The position numbers were made by a program, and so were the translations under genes. Of a stretch of DNA of 34,630 bases, positions 15,081 to 22,086 are shown piece by piece (the first letter of the stretch is position 1; each line of letters opens with the position of its first letter). The notes below the pieces were generated by a model. It saw only the letters and a list, made by a program, of their open reading frames with translations, was not told the origin of the DNA and did no database searches. Source of the DNA: Elusimicrobia bacterium GWB2_63_16 (lineage in GTDB: Bacteria > Elusimicrobiota > Elusimicrobia > Elusimicrobiales > UBA9959); assembly GCA_001799715.1 (NCBI GenBank), contig MGTZ01000041.1, positions 1 to 34,630 on the forward strand, in the 5' to 3' direction.

Positions 15081-17501
15081 ATGAAAACCATGAACCTGAT
15101 AAGAAAAACGCTGGCGCCGGCTCTGCTGCTGGGCCTGGCGGCGCTGCTGCCCGCGCAGGTGCAGGACCTGGGCGAGGGCTCTCTGCAGGTGACGGGCGGC
15201 GGGCAGCGCCTATTGCCCCTCAAGCATACCGAAGTAAAGGCCGGGATCTCCGGCTTCGTGGCCGAGGTGAGCGTGACACAGGTGTTCGCCAACGACGCCG
15301 ACCTGCCGCTCGAGGCGGTTTACGTGTTCCCGCTGCCGGAGAATGCCGCGGTCAACTACATGGAGCTGCAGACCGGCGACCGGACCATAAAGGGACAGAT
15401 AAAGAAGCGCGCGGAGGCCAGGCTGGAATACGACCGCGCCAAAGCCCTGGGGTATACCGCCGCGCTGCTGGACTCTGAGCGGCCCAATATCTTTACCCAG
15501 TCGGTGGCCAACCTGCCGCCCGGCAAGGAGATAAGGGTAACTCTTAAATATATACAGCGCCTGGACTACGACCACGGGATCTACAAGTTCAGCTTCCCGA
15601 TGACGGTGGGACCGCGCTATATCCCCGGCGGGGCCGCGGTGACGGACGCCTCGCGCATCACGCCGCCGGTGGTAAAGCCCGGCCAGCGCTCCGGCCGCGA
15701 CATCAGCGTGGAGGTCAGTCTGAACGCCGGCATAGCCGTCAAGAACATCCGCAGCAATTCCCACGAGATACTGGTGAAGGCGCTGGCCGGGAACGCGGCC
15801 GAGATCAGCCTGGACGAGGAGGACCGCATTCCCAATAAGGACTTCCTGCTGACCTACGAGCCCGCCGTCAAGGCCGTAGACGCGGCGGTGCTGGCGCATA
15901 AGAGCGGCAAGGACGGCTACCTGACGCTGATGGTGCAGCCGGCGGCCGACTTCCCGCTGACGCAGATCACCCCCAAGGAGCTGGTCTTCGCGCTGGACGT
16001 GTCGGGCTCGATGAGCGGCTTCCCGCTGGAGACGGCCAAGGAGCTGGCGCTGCGCTGCCTCGAGGGGATGAACCCCGACGACACCTTCCAGATCTTCTCC
16101 TTCGCCTCCGGCAACCGGCTGCACTTCGACCGCCCGCGCCGGAACAACCCCGGCAACGTGGCGCTGGGCCGCGCTATCATCAACGGCATACAGGGCGGGG
16201 GCGGCACCGAGATGCTGGAGGCCCTGCGCAAGGTGCTGGAGTTCCCCAAGGACCCCGAGCGCATGCGCATAGTGCTGTTCATGACCGACGGCTACATCGG
16301 CAACGACCCCCAGATCCTGGCCTTCGTCAAGGAGCACCTCAACGGCAGCCGCATCTTCCCGCTGGGCGTGGGCTCCTCGCCCAACCGCTACCTGCTCGAA
16401 GAGCTGGCCGTGCTGGGCAAGGGCGCGGTGCAGTACGTGCGCCAGGGCGAGAAGCAGGCGAAGGTGGAGAAGCTCATAGAGCGCTTCTACGACCGCATCT
16501 CCAGGCCGGTGCTGACCGACCTGACGGTGGACTGGAACGGGCTGGACGTGCTGGACGCCGCGCCGGGCGCCATGCAGGACCTGTTCGCCGGCCAGCCGGT
16601 GTTCCTGCACGCCAGGTACAGGAAAAGCGGCGCCGGCAGCGTGCTGCTGAAAGGCAAGCTGCTGGGCAAGCCGTGGAAAATGCAGGTGAAGGCCGACCTG
16701 CCGGAGCGCGAGGCCGGCAACGCGGCCATGGGGCCGCTGTGGGCCAGGGCCCGCATCGCCGAGCTCGGCCGCGCCGCGGCGGGCCGGGAGGACGCGCGGA
16801 GCAAGGAGCGGATCACCGCCCTCGGCCTGGAGCATAACCTCGTGACGCAGTATACCTCGTTCGTGGCGGTGGACCGCAGTACGGCCGTAGCCGGCAAGGC
16901 GCTGCTGGTGCCGGTGGAGAGCGAACTGCCGGAGGGAACCCGCTATGAGGGCTTCTTCGGCGGAGGCGCCGCCGCTCCCAGGGCTGCCGGCTACGTGTCG
17001 GCGATGCGGGGGAATTACGCCCAGGCCAAGTTCTCAGCCCCGGCGTCGGTTGCGGTCTTCGGCAGCAGGACCGGGGCCCTAGCCGGAGAGGAGGATAAGA
17101 AAACGGAACCCGCCGAGAATAACCGGTCGTCGAGGACGGCCGGAGAAAGCCGCATAGCCGCCATGGCCGCGGAACTGCTGGCCGCGCCTTCGGAGCGGCT
17201 GGCCAGGCAACTGGTCTCGCTGCAGGACTTGGACGGCGCCTTCATAGAGGCGGACGGCGCCAGGGCCGCTCCGCCGGAGCAGGCGCTGGCGCTGCTGGCC
17301 CTGATGAAAGCCCGGTCGGCGCTCGGCGGCCTCAAGGAGGCGGTGACGGCGGCCTGGACCTGCCTGCGCAACAAGGCGCCCGGCGGCCTGGGCGCCAGGC
17401 TGGTGGTGAACAACGCGCTCAAGGGCGGGCCCTACATAGGCCGGGGCGGGGTGCTGCGGGAACTGGAGGCGCTGGCCCCCGAGTTCGAGAAACTTAAGTA
17501 G
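15081..17501 (+). CDS. Exported VIT-VWA domain protein
   Basis: 806 residues. The start at 15081 is fixed by AAGGAGG (15070-15076); a signal peptide follows (1-26, ending LLPAQ). The VIT (vault/inter-alpha-trypsin) domain covers about 30-170 (KHTEVKAGISGFVAEVSVTQ; YVFPLPENAAVNYMEL). The von Willebrand A domain starts near 298 with an intact metal site D306-x-S308-x-S310 (ALDVSGSMSG), GGGGTEM and FMTDGYIG. After about 620 comes a low-complexity stretch with RGNYAQAKFSAP (643-654), also found in the neighbouring anti-sigma factor, then a helical C-terminal domain (about 690-806). Such proteins are surface or periplasmic and bind protein ligands through the metal site. The divergent ECF promoter makes it a likely target of the adjacent sigma factor. 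Confidence 0.92.
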   Translation: MKTMNLIRKTLAPALLLGLAALLPAQVQDLGEGSLQVTGGGQRLLPLKHTEVKAGISGFVAEVSVTQVFANDADLPLEAVYVFPLPENAAVNYMELQTGDRTIKGQIKKRAEARLEYDRAKALGYTAALLDSERPNIFTQSVANLPPGKEIRVTLKYIQRLDYDHGIYKFSFPMTVGPRYIPGGAAVTDASRITPPVVKPGQRSGRDISVEVSLNAGIAVKNIRSNSHEILVKALAGNAAEISLDEEDRIPNKDFLLTYEPAVKAVDAAVLAHKSGKDGYLTLMVQPAADFPLTQITPKELVFALDVSGSMSGFPLETAKELALRCLEGMNPDDTFQIFSFASGNRLHFDRPRRNNPGNVALGRAIINGIQGGGGTEMLEALRKVLEFPKDPERMRIVLFMTDGYIGNDPQILAFVKEHLNGSRIFPLGVGSSPNRYLLEELAVLGKGAVQYVRQGEKQAKVEKLIERFYDRISRPVLTDLTVDWNGLDVLDAAPGAMQDLFAGQPVFLHARYRKSGAGSVLLKGKLLGKPWKMQVKADLPEREAGNAAMGPLWARARIAELGRAAAGREDARSKERITALGLEHNLVTQYTSFVAVDRSTAVAGKALLVPVESELPEGTRYEGFFGGGAAAPRAAGYVSAMRGNYAQAKFSAPASVAVFGSRTGALAGEEDKKTEPAENNRSSRTAGESRIAAMAAELLAAPSERLARQLVSLQDLDGAFIEADGARAAPPEQALALLALMKARSALGGLKEAVTAAWTCLRNKAPGGLGARLVVNNALKGGPYIGRGGVLRELEALAPEFEKLK

Positions 17502-17509
17502 CGGGTTTT

Positions 17510-17547
17510 GGCCGGGGAGAAGGGATCCTTTTCCCCGGCCGCTTTTT
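17510..17547 (+). terminator. Rho-independent terminator of the VIT-VWA gene
   Basis: Fourteen bases at 17510-17523 pair with 17527-17540 (one G-T pair) around a 3-base GAT, followed by GCTTTTT. It touches the stop codon of the convergent Tim44-like gene. Confidence 0.85.
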
Positions 17548-18257
17548 CAGCTCTGCTCGCTCCTGGACCTGAAGGACGAGAGGTCGTCCATGCCGACTTC
17601 GGGGTCTATCTCGTCTAGCACCCAGCGGCCGCCCTCCCGGGTGAATTTCCACAGTTCGGTGAATTTTTCCTGTTCGTGCGGCTTGCCGCTTATTACCTCG
17701 CCGCCCGGTTCCCTGGCCTTGTAGTCTATCATCGCGCCCTTGATATAAACCCAGAACTGGTCCCTGGAATTGTCCGTATAGTCCACCGCCTCCACTATCC
17801 TGGCCTCGAGCAGGTCAATGTCCTTGAGCACATTGCGCTCGCCCTTCTCTATCATCAGGTCGGTCTCGGCCTTGTGTTTGTCGTAGAGGCGCCGGCTCAT
17901 GTAAGCCCTGGCCAGCTCCTGGTCCCGCTCGGTCCAGGCCTCCTGCACTTTGAAGTAGCACTCCGCCACCCTGTTCTTCAGGTTCTCCATGTTCCAGCCG
18001 CCGTCAGCGGCCGAGATGCGTTCTATCAGGGCCGCCGCCTCCCGGTTCTTCGTGTAGATCTTGTAATGGAGGAAGGCTATATAGACCAGTACGAAGGGAT
18101 AGATCAAAATAGCCCCGATGCCGCCGCCCCGGCCGCCGCCACCGCCCCCTCCTCCGGCCCTGGAGAATAAGTCCGGGGGCAGCAGCAATAGCAGCAGTAT
18201 AAGGAAGGGGAGGGCCCTCCATGCCGCCGCAACGATTTTTTGTCCGGGAGTATCCAT
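17547..18257 (-). CDS. Tim44-like domain membrane protein
   Basis: 236 residues from the ATG at 18257, which has AGAGGA at the right distance; a longer in-frame start exists at 18308 without such support. A hydrophobic segment (about 13-28) is followed by a glycine-rich run (GGGGGGGGRGGG), a second hydrophobic segment (AILIYPFVLVYIAFLHYKIY) and a soluble domain of about 150 residues (MENLKNRVAECYFKVQEAWT ... FTELWKFTREGGRWVLDEI). That domain, with its final 'W.F.R....W.LDEI', is the Tim44-like fold, related to NTF2. In mitochondria it helps protein import; bacterial versions with a Gly-rich linker are common, membrane-bound and poorly understood. It converges on the VIT-VWA gene. Confidence 0.8.
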   Translation of the reverse strand: MDTPGQKIVAAAWRALPFLILLLLLLPPDLFSRAGGGGGGGGRGGGIGAILIYPFVLVYIAFLHYKIYTKNREAAALIERISAADGGWNMENLKNRVAECYFKVQEAWTERDQELARAYMSRRLYDKHKAETDLMIEKGERNVLKDIDLLEARIVEAVDYTDNSRDQFWVYIKGAMIDYKAREPGGEVISGKPHEQEKFTELWKFTREGGRWVLDEIDPEVGMDDLSSFRSRSEQS

Positions 18258-18477
18258 GGTCTTTCCTCTTTGGCCGGCGCCGCCGGCTTTTACGGAAAAA
18301 CTATACAAAAATAGGCCGGCCGCTTACAGCGGTACTTGACCAAAGTCTTGCCCGAAAGTCCCGGTCGGGTCTGGGTACTTCGGCTCTTACGGGAGTTGGC
18401 ATATTATTTGTTCAATATCAGCCTAGGGGAACCGGAAGTTTTTAAGGCAAATCCAGATACAGGAGAACAGAAAACAG

Positions 18478-19224
18478 ATGAAACAGATTAAGAATATCGG
18501 TATAGCCGCCATGGCGCTTTTCCTGGCCGGCTGCGACGAGATCAAGTTCAACGGCAGCATGAACATACTGGAGCAGATCAGCTTCAGCCAGAGCCAGGGC
18601 AAGACCGTGACGGTCGCCCCCGGCCAGTTCGCCTCCAAGGTGACCTTCAGCGGCAACAACAGCAAGAAGAAGATCAAGTTCGAGATCAAGAACGCCGACC
18701 CCGCCACCGAGGTCAAGCTCGAGTTCGACAAGAACATCGAGATCGGCGAGACCTTTAACATCACCGCCGCCCAGCTCAAGCAGAACTTCGACCTGGCCGG
18801 CACGATGGCCACCAAGGTGGAGAACTCCCCCGAGTACTCCGGCTACGAGGGCTGCTCTTACCAGTATCCCCAGACCGTCTGCCGCTCCAACAAGAGCGCC
18901 GACGAGGCCGTGTCCGCCAAGGCCGCCGCCGTCGTGTCCGAGTTCGCCGCCGTCGAGGCCGTGGAAGTCCCCGAGGCTTCCAACCCCGAGATGGTCGACC
19001 GCGGTCACCCCAACCCCGGCCAGTTCAACAATGTGCCGCACACCCCGGTCTGCTACACCAACTGGGTCACCCGCCCGGGCCAGCGCTACGTGCGCTACTT
19101 CGTCCGCAGCACCCTGCGCGACATAGAAGCGAACTTCCTGCAGAACGGCAAGACCCTTGGTTCCTTCAAGGGCGGCTCCAAGCAGAACGAGACCGTGTAC
19201 ACCTATCAGAGCGACTGCCGCTGA
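18478..19224 (+). CDS. Lipoprotein of unknown family, probably abundant
   Basis: 248 residues with a lipobox LAGC; Cys19 would be lipidated. Asp20 follows, which in enterobacteria means retention in the inner membrane, but that rule may not hold here. The mature part is beta-rich and lysine-rich (KVTFSGNNSKKKIKFEIKNA), then has a helical Ala/Glu/Val stretch and a C-terminal part with four cysteines (YEGC, TVC, PVC, SDC) that could form two disulfides. Codon choice is very one-sided (AAG, TTC, GAC, AAC, ATC, GCC), stronger than in its neighbours. It also has AGGAGA before the ATG and a strong terminator after it, so high expression is inferred. TATTAT at 18402-18407 could be its -10. No known family is recognised. 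Confidence 0.85.
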   Translation: MKQIKNIGIAAMALFLAGCDEIKFNGSMNILEQISFSQSQGKTVTVAPGQFASKVTFSGNNSKKKIKFEIKNADPATEVKLEFDKNIEIGETFNITAAQLKQNFDLAGTMATKVENSPEYSGYEGCSYQYPQTVCRSNKSADEAVSAKAAAVVSEFAAVEAVEVPEASNPEMVDRGHPNPGQFNNVPHTPVCYTNWVTRPGQRYVRYFVRSTLRDIEANFLQNGKTLGSFKGGSKQNETVYTYQSDCR

Positions 19225-19240
19225 TAGCGCGCAAAGCAAT

Positions 19241-19276
19241 AAAAAAACCGGGCCCCGAAAAGGGCCCGGTTTTTTT
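19241..19276. terminator. Strong bidirectional terminator
   Basis: Fifteen bases at 19241-19255 (seven A then CCGGGCCC) pair perfectly with 19262-19276 (GGGCCCGG then seven T) around a 6-base loop. It ends both the lipoprotein transcript on plus and the receiver-protein transcript on minus. Confidence 0.95.
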
Positions 19277-19291
19277 ATGCGCCGGAAGCTG

Positions 19292-19672
19292 TCAGGCGGC
19301 CTGCGGGTCGCCGGGGGAGGGGAGGATTCCGAGGGCCTCGTCCACTGCCTCCATGAAGGCCTGCAGATTGAAAGGTTTTTCGAAGTAGACCGCCGGCAGC
19401 GCTTCCGGGGCCACCTCGTGCACGGAGCCGGTAACCAGCAGGCTCTTGGCGCCAGCCTTCTTACCCTCGAAGAGCTTTATCAGGTCGGTGCCGACGCCAT
19501 CCTGCAGCAGCAGGTCGGTGATCAGCAGGTCGTAGTTGCCGCTGTTTATCAGGCGCGCGGCCTCGGCAAAACTGGCCGCTTTCGAAAGGGTGTAACCGGT
19601 GTTGGCGAAGATGCGGCCGTAGATGTTGAGCATCGCCGCGTCGTCGTCAGCCACTAGGATCTTCCTGGACAT
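19292..19672 (-). CDS. Stand-alone response regulator receiver
   Basis: 126 residues: acidic pocket VADDDA (Asp9-11), phosphoacceptor Asp53 in LLITDLLLQDG, switch Thr in LLVTGS, and Lys in YFEKPF. There is no output domain, only a short Pro/Ala tail. AAGGAAAA precedes the ATG. It lies downstream of the hybrid kinase at 19815-21455 on the same strand, but the 142-base gap contains a 20-base palindrome and a TATAGC-like -10, so it may be separately controlled. It is a plausible phosphate acceptor for that kinase. Confidence 0.88.
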   Translation of the reverse strand: MSRKILVADDDAAMLNIYGRIFANTGYTLSKAASFAEAARLINSGNYDLLITDLLLQDGVGTDLIKLFEGKKAGAKSLLVTGSVHEVAPEALPAVYFEKPFNLQAFMEAVDEALGILPSPGDPQAA

Positions 19673-19733
19673 CGTTTTCCTTGCCTTACGCTATAGTCCC
19701 TCACCGCCAGCTTAGCCCCCCGGCTACAGTATA

Positions 19734-19753
19734 AGTGTAACAAAAGTTACACT
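19734..19753. promoter_or_regulatory. Perfect 8-bp inverted repeat, operator-like
   Basis: AGTGTAAC, AAAA, GTTACACT: two perfect 8-base arms with a 4-base centre, in the gap between the hybrid kinase and the receiver gene. It is AT-rich and has no T-run, so it looks like a dimeric regulator site and not a terminator. The binding protein is unknown. Confidence 0.5.
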
Positions 19754-19814
19754 CGCGCGACAGGGGCATACGGCCCACCCGGGCGTAGGTCCAAAGCCCG
19801 GCAGCCGGAGCCCT

Positions 19815-21455
19815 TCAGCGGGGCGGCCGGCTGAGCGCCTCGCGGGTTTTCTGGGTAAGCAGGTCCAGCGTGAATGGTTTCTGCAGGAAGAATTTCTCGG
19901 GAGCCAGCATGCCGTTCTCCAGCACTGTCTGGTCGGTGTAGCCGGACATGTAAATGACCCTCAGCCCGGGGAACAGCGGCTTGAGCCTGTCGGACAGTTC
20001 GATGCCGGTCATCCCGGGCAACACCATGTCGGTCAGCAGCAGGTCTATGGGCTCTTTGCGGAGTTCGCAGATACGCAGCGCCTCCTCGGCGCTTGAGGCT
20101 TCCACCACCGTCAGCCCGTCCTCGGTAAGGGTGCGGCTGGCCAGGCTCTTGACCTGGACGTCGTCGTCCACCACCAGCACGGTGCCGCGCGCGGCGGCGT
20201 ACTGCCTGGCCGGCGGGGTCAGGGCGGCGGCGGCTTTGTCGGCGGCGAGCGGGAAGAAGACCTTGAATACCGAGCCCCGGCCCTCCTCGCTGTACACCAC
20301 TATGCTGCCGCCGCTCTGCCGCACTATGCCGTCCACGGTGGGCAGGCCCAGGCCGGTGCCCTTGTCGCGCGGTTTTGTGGTGAAGAAAGGCTCGAAGATG
20401 CGCGCCTGCACGGCGGGGCTCATGCCGCAGCCGTTGTCCGTGACCGCCAGCATCACGTAAGCCCCCGGCAGCAGCGTGCCGTGGCGGTGCCGGTATTCGG
20501 TGTCCATGCGCAGCACCGAGGCCTCCAGCGTGAGCTTGCCGCCGCGGGGCATGGCGTCGCGAGCGTTGACGCAGAGGTTCATTATTACCTGTTCCAGGTA
20601 GCCCTGGTCCGCCTTCACCAGCGCGGCGCCGCCGCGGGCCACTACAGTCAGCCTGATGCTCTCTCCCAGCAGCGTGGCCAGCATGCCCCGCATGCCTCCG
20701 ATCACTGCGCCGATGTCGAGGACCTTGGGCTGCAGCACCTGCTTGCGACTGAAGGCCAGCAACTGGCGCGTCAGCGCGGCGCCGCGCAGGCCTGTATTGT
20801 GTATTTCCCTGGCGTCCGCGCGCCGGGGGTCGCCCTCGGGCAGGGCCTTAATCAGCAGGTCGCTGTAGGTCAGGATGGCCGAGAGCATGTTATTGAAGTC
20901 GTGAGCTATGCCGCCGGCCAGCGCGCCGGCTATTTCCAGCTTCTGCGCCTGGCGCAACTGCTCTTCGCTCTGGCGCAGCGCCGTCAGCTGCAGGCCCAGC
21001 TCGTGCGTGCGCTGGTCCACCATCTCCTGCAGGCGGGCGTTCTCGGCCCGCTGTTTCAGGCTGGCGGCCCTTATCTTCATCATGGCCCGCGCCTGCACGG
21101 CCAGCTCGCAAATCTCCAGCGGTTTGGTCAGAAAAGCGTCGCCGCCGGACTCGAAGGCTTCCCTGCAGATGGCGCCGTCGGGTTTGGCCGACGTCATGAA
21201 GATAACCGGGATATCCCGCAGCCGCTCCTCCGCCTTGAGCCGCCGGCAGGTCTCGAACCCGTCCACGCGCGGCATCATGATGTCCAGCAGGATGACGTCG
21301 GGGTCCTTGGCGCGCGCCAACTCCAGGCCGGCTTCCCCGCCGGAGGCGGAATAAAATAGCGCCCCGGGCAGCGCTTCCTGTACGGCCGCGGCCAGTTCCT
21401 CTAAATTCTCTTCAGCGTCGTCGATGGCCAATATCTTGATGTTATTGTCTTTCAT
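19815..21455 (-). CDS. Hybrid histidine kinase, REC-HisKA-HATPase-REC
   Basis: 546 residues from the ATG at 21455; an in-frame GTG at 21500 is possible, and neither has a convincing Shine-Dalgarno. An N-terminal receiver (Asp12/13, phosphoacceptor Asp58 in ILLDIMMPRVDG) leads into a coiled coil (about 130-175), then a dimerisation domain with His185 in IAHDFNN. The ATP-binding domain follows (N-box [26 protein letters not shown]), then a second receiver with Asp476 (LLLTDMVLPGMTG). There is no membrane segment or known sensor domain, so it is cytosolic and is itself driven through the first receiver. It closely resembles the kinase at 27591-29168. It lies just downstream of an XRE-type regulator gene on the same strand. 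Confidence 0.9.
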   Translation of the reverse strand: MKDNNIKILAIDDAEENLEELAAAVQEALPGALFYSASGGEAGLELARAKDPDVILLDIMMPRVDGFETCRRLKAEERLRDIPVIFMTSAKPDGAICREAFESGGDAFLTKPLEICELAVQARAMMKIRAASLKQRAENARLQEMVDQRTHELGLQLTALRQSEEQLRQAQKLEIAGALAGGIAHDFNNMLSAILTYSDLLIKALPEGDPRRADAREIHNTGLRGAALTRQLLAFSRKQVLQPKVLDIGAVIGGMRGMLATLLGESIRLTVVARGGAALVKADQGYLEQVIMNLCVNARDAMPRGGKLTLEASVLRMDTEYRHRHGTLLPGAYVMLAVTDNGCGMSPAVQARIFEPFFTTKPRDKGTGLGLPTVDGIVRQSGGSIVVYSEEGRGSVFKVFFPLAADKAAAALTPPARQYAAARGTVLVVDDDVQVKSLASRTLTEDGLTVVEASSAEEALRICELRKEPIDLLLTDMVLPGMTGIELSDRLKPLFPGLRVIYMSGYTDQTVLENGMLAPEKFFLQKPFTLDLLTQKTREALSRPPR

Positions 21456-21543
21456 TCTATATCTGGTCGCGGGGACGGCCTGCGCGGGCCGGGGCGCCAC
21501 TGGCGCCGTGAAAAGGCGGGGAGGCCCGTGGAGCCGGGCCCGT

Positions 21544-21948
21544 TCAATATTTGCCGGCCAGCCGGCGTCCGCGGTTACCGGTATGGAGTATGTCGAACAT
21601 GGCCGACAGGATCTCCCTGTTCTTCAGGGTTTTGAGCACCGCGAGGAACTTTTCGCGTTCCTGCTGCGGCTTGCCCTTGAGGATGGCGCGCACCTGGCTG
21701 GAGACCTGGTGGTCTAAAACATCTTTGACCTCCAGGTCCAGGCCGGAGAAGATAGCCACGACGGAGACGTTCAGCCCTTTGGCGATCTTGACGAGGGTGC
21801 GCAGGCTGGGAGTTTTTTTTCCGTTCTCTATGCAGTTTATGAAACCGCCGTCTATGTCGGCCATCTCGGCCAGCTGGTTGAGGGTGAGGCCGGCCTGCTT
21901 GCGTAAGAACCTGATGCGTCCGCCGATGTTGAGGTGCTTATAGTCCAT
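21544..21948 (-). CDS. XRE/Cro-C1-type HTH transcriptional regulator
   Basis: 134 residues from the ATG at 21948. The GTG at 21960 is rejected because the -10 TATAAT abuts it, so it would lie upstream of the transcription start. The helix-turn-helix covers about 10-65 (RIRFLRKQAGLTLNQLAEMA, then IENGKKTPSLRTLVKIAKGL). The C-terminal 65 residues are charged and helical (ILKGKPQQEREKFLAVLKTL) with no known effector domain; they may dimerise. Its own -10 lies inside a 16-base inverted repeat, which would suit autorepression. The hybrid kinase gene follows on the same strand after about 90 bases. Confidence 0.88.
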   Translation of the reverse strand: MDYKHLNIGGRIRFLRKQAGLTLNQLAEMADIDGGFINCIENGKKTPSLRTLVKIAKGLNVSVVAIFSGLDLEVKDVLDHQVSSQVRAILKGKPQQEREKFLAVLKTLKNREILSAMFDILHTGNRGRRLAGKY

Positions 21949-21959
21949 TGTTGTCCTCA

Positions 21960-21975
21960 CATTATAGACATAATG
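21960..21975. promoter_or_regulatory. Inverted repeat over the -10 of the XRE gene
   Basis: CATTAT, AGAC, ATAATG forms perfect 6-base arms. On the minus strand it contains TATAAT (21966-21961), the -10 of the regulator gene, with the ATG 12 bases further on. It could be the regulator's own operator. Confidence 0.45.
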
Positions 21976-22086
21976 GGCGGAGGAGGAAATACCCTAAAAG
22001 ACATAGCCGGAAAATTGTCCTTCGGTCATAATACCGCTCGTTGCCAAGGCCGTCGGTATTTGTCCATAATAACCTGGGAGAGAAAA

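Noticed and set aside
18120..18160. Repeat of GCC/CCG triplets as a DNA repeat element
   Set aside because: It simply encodes the glycine-rich linker typical of Tim44-like membrane proteins.
18273..18292. GCCGGC-GCC-GCCGGC followed by TTTT as a plus-strand terminator
   Set aside because: No plus-strand gene ends upstream; it lies in the leader of the minus-strand Tim44-like gene.
18442..19239. Antisense open frame of 265 codons over the lipoprotein gene
   Set aside because: It results from the strong codon bias of the sense gene; the product is a Leu/Val/Gly/His repeat-like string, and the sense strand has the ribosome site, lipobox and terminator.
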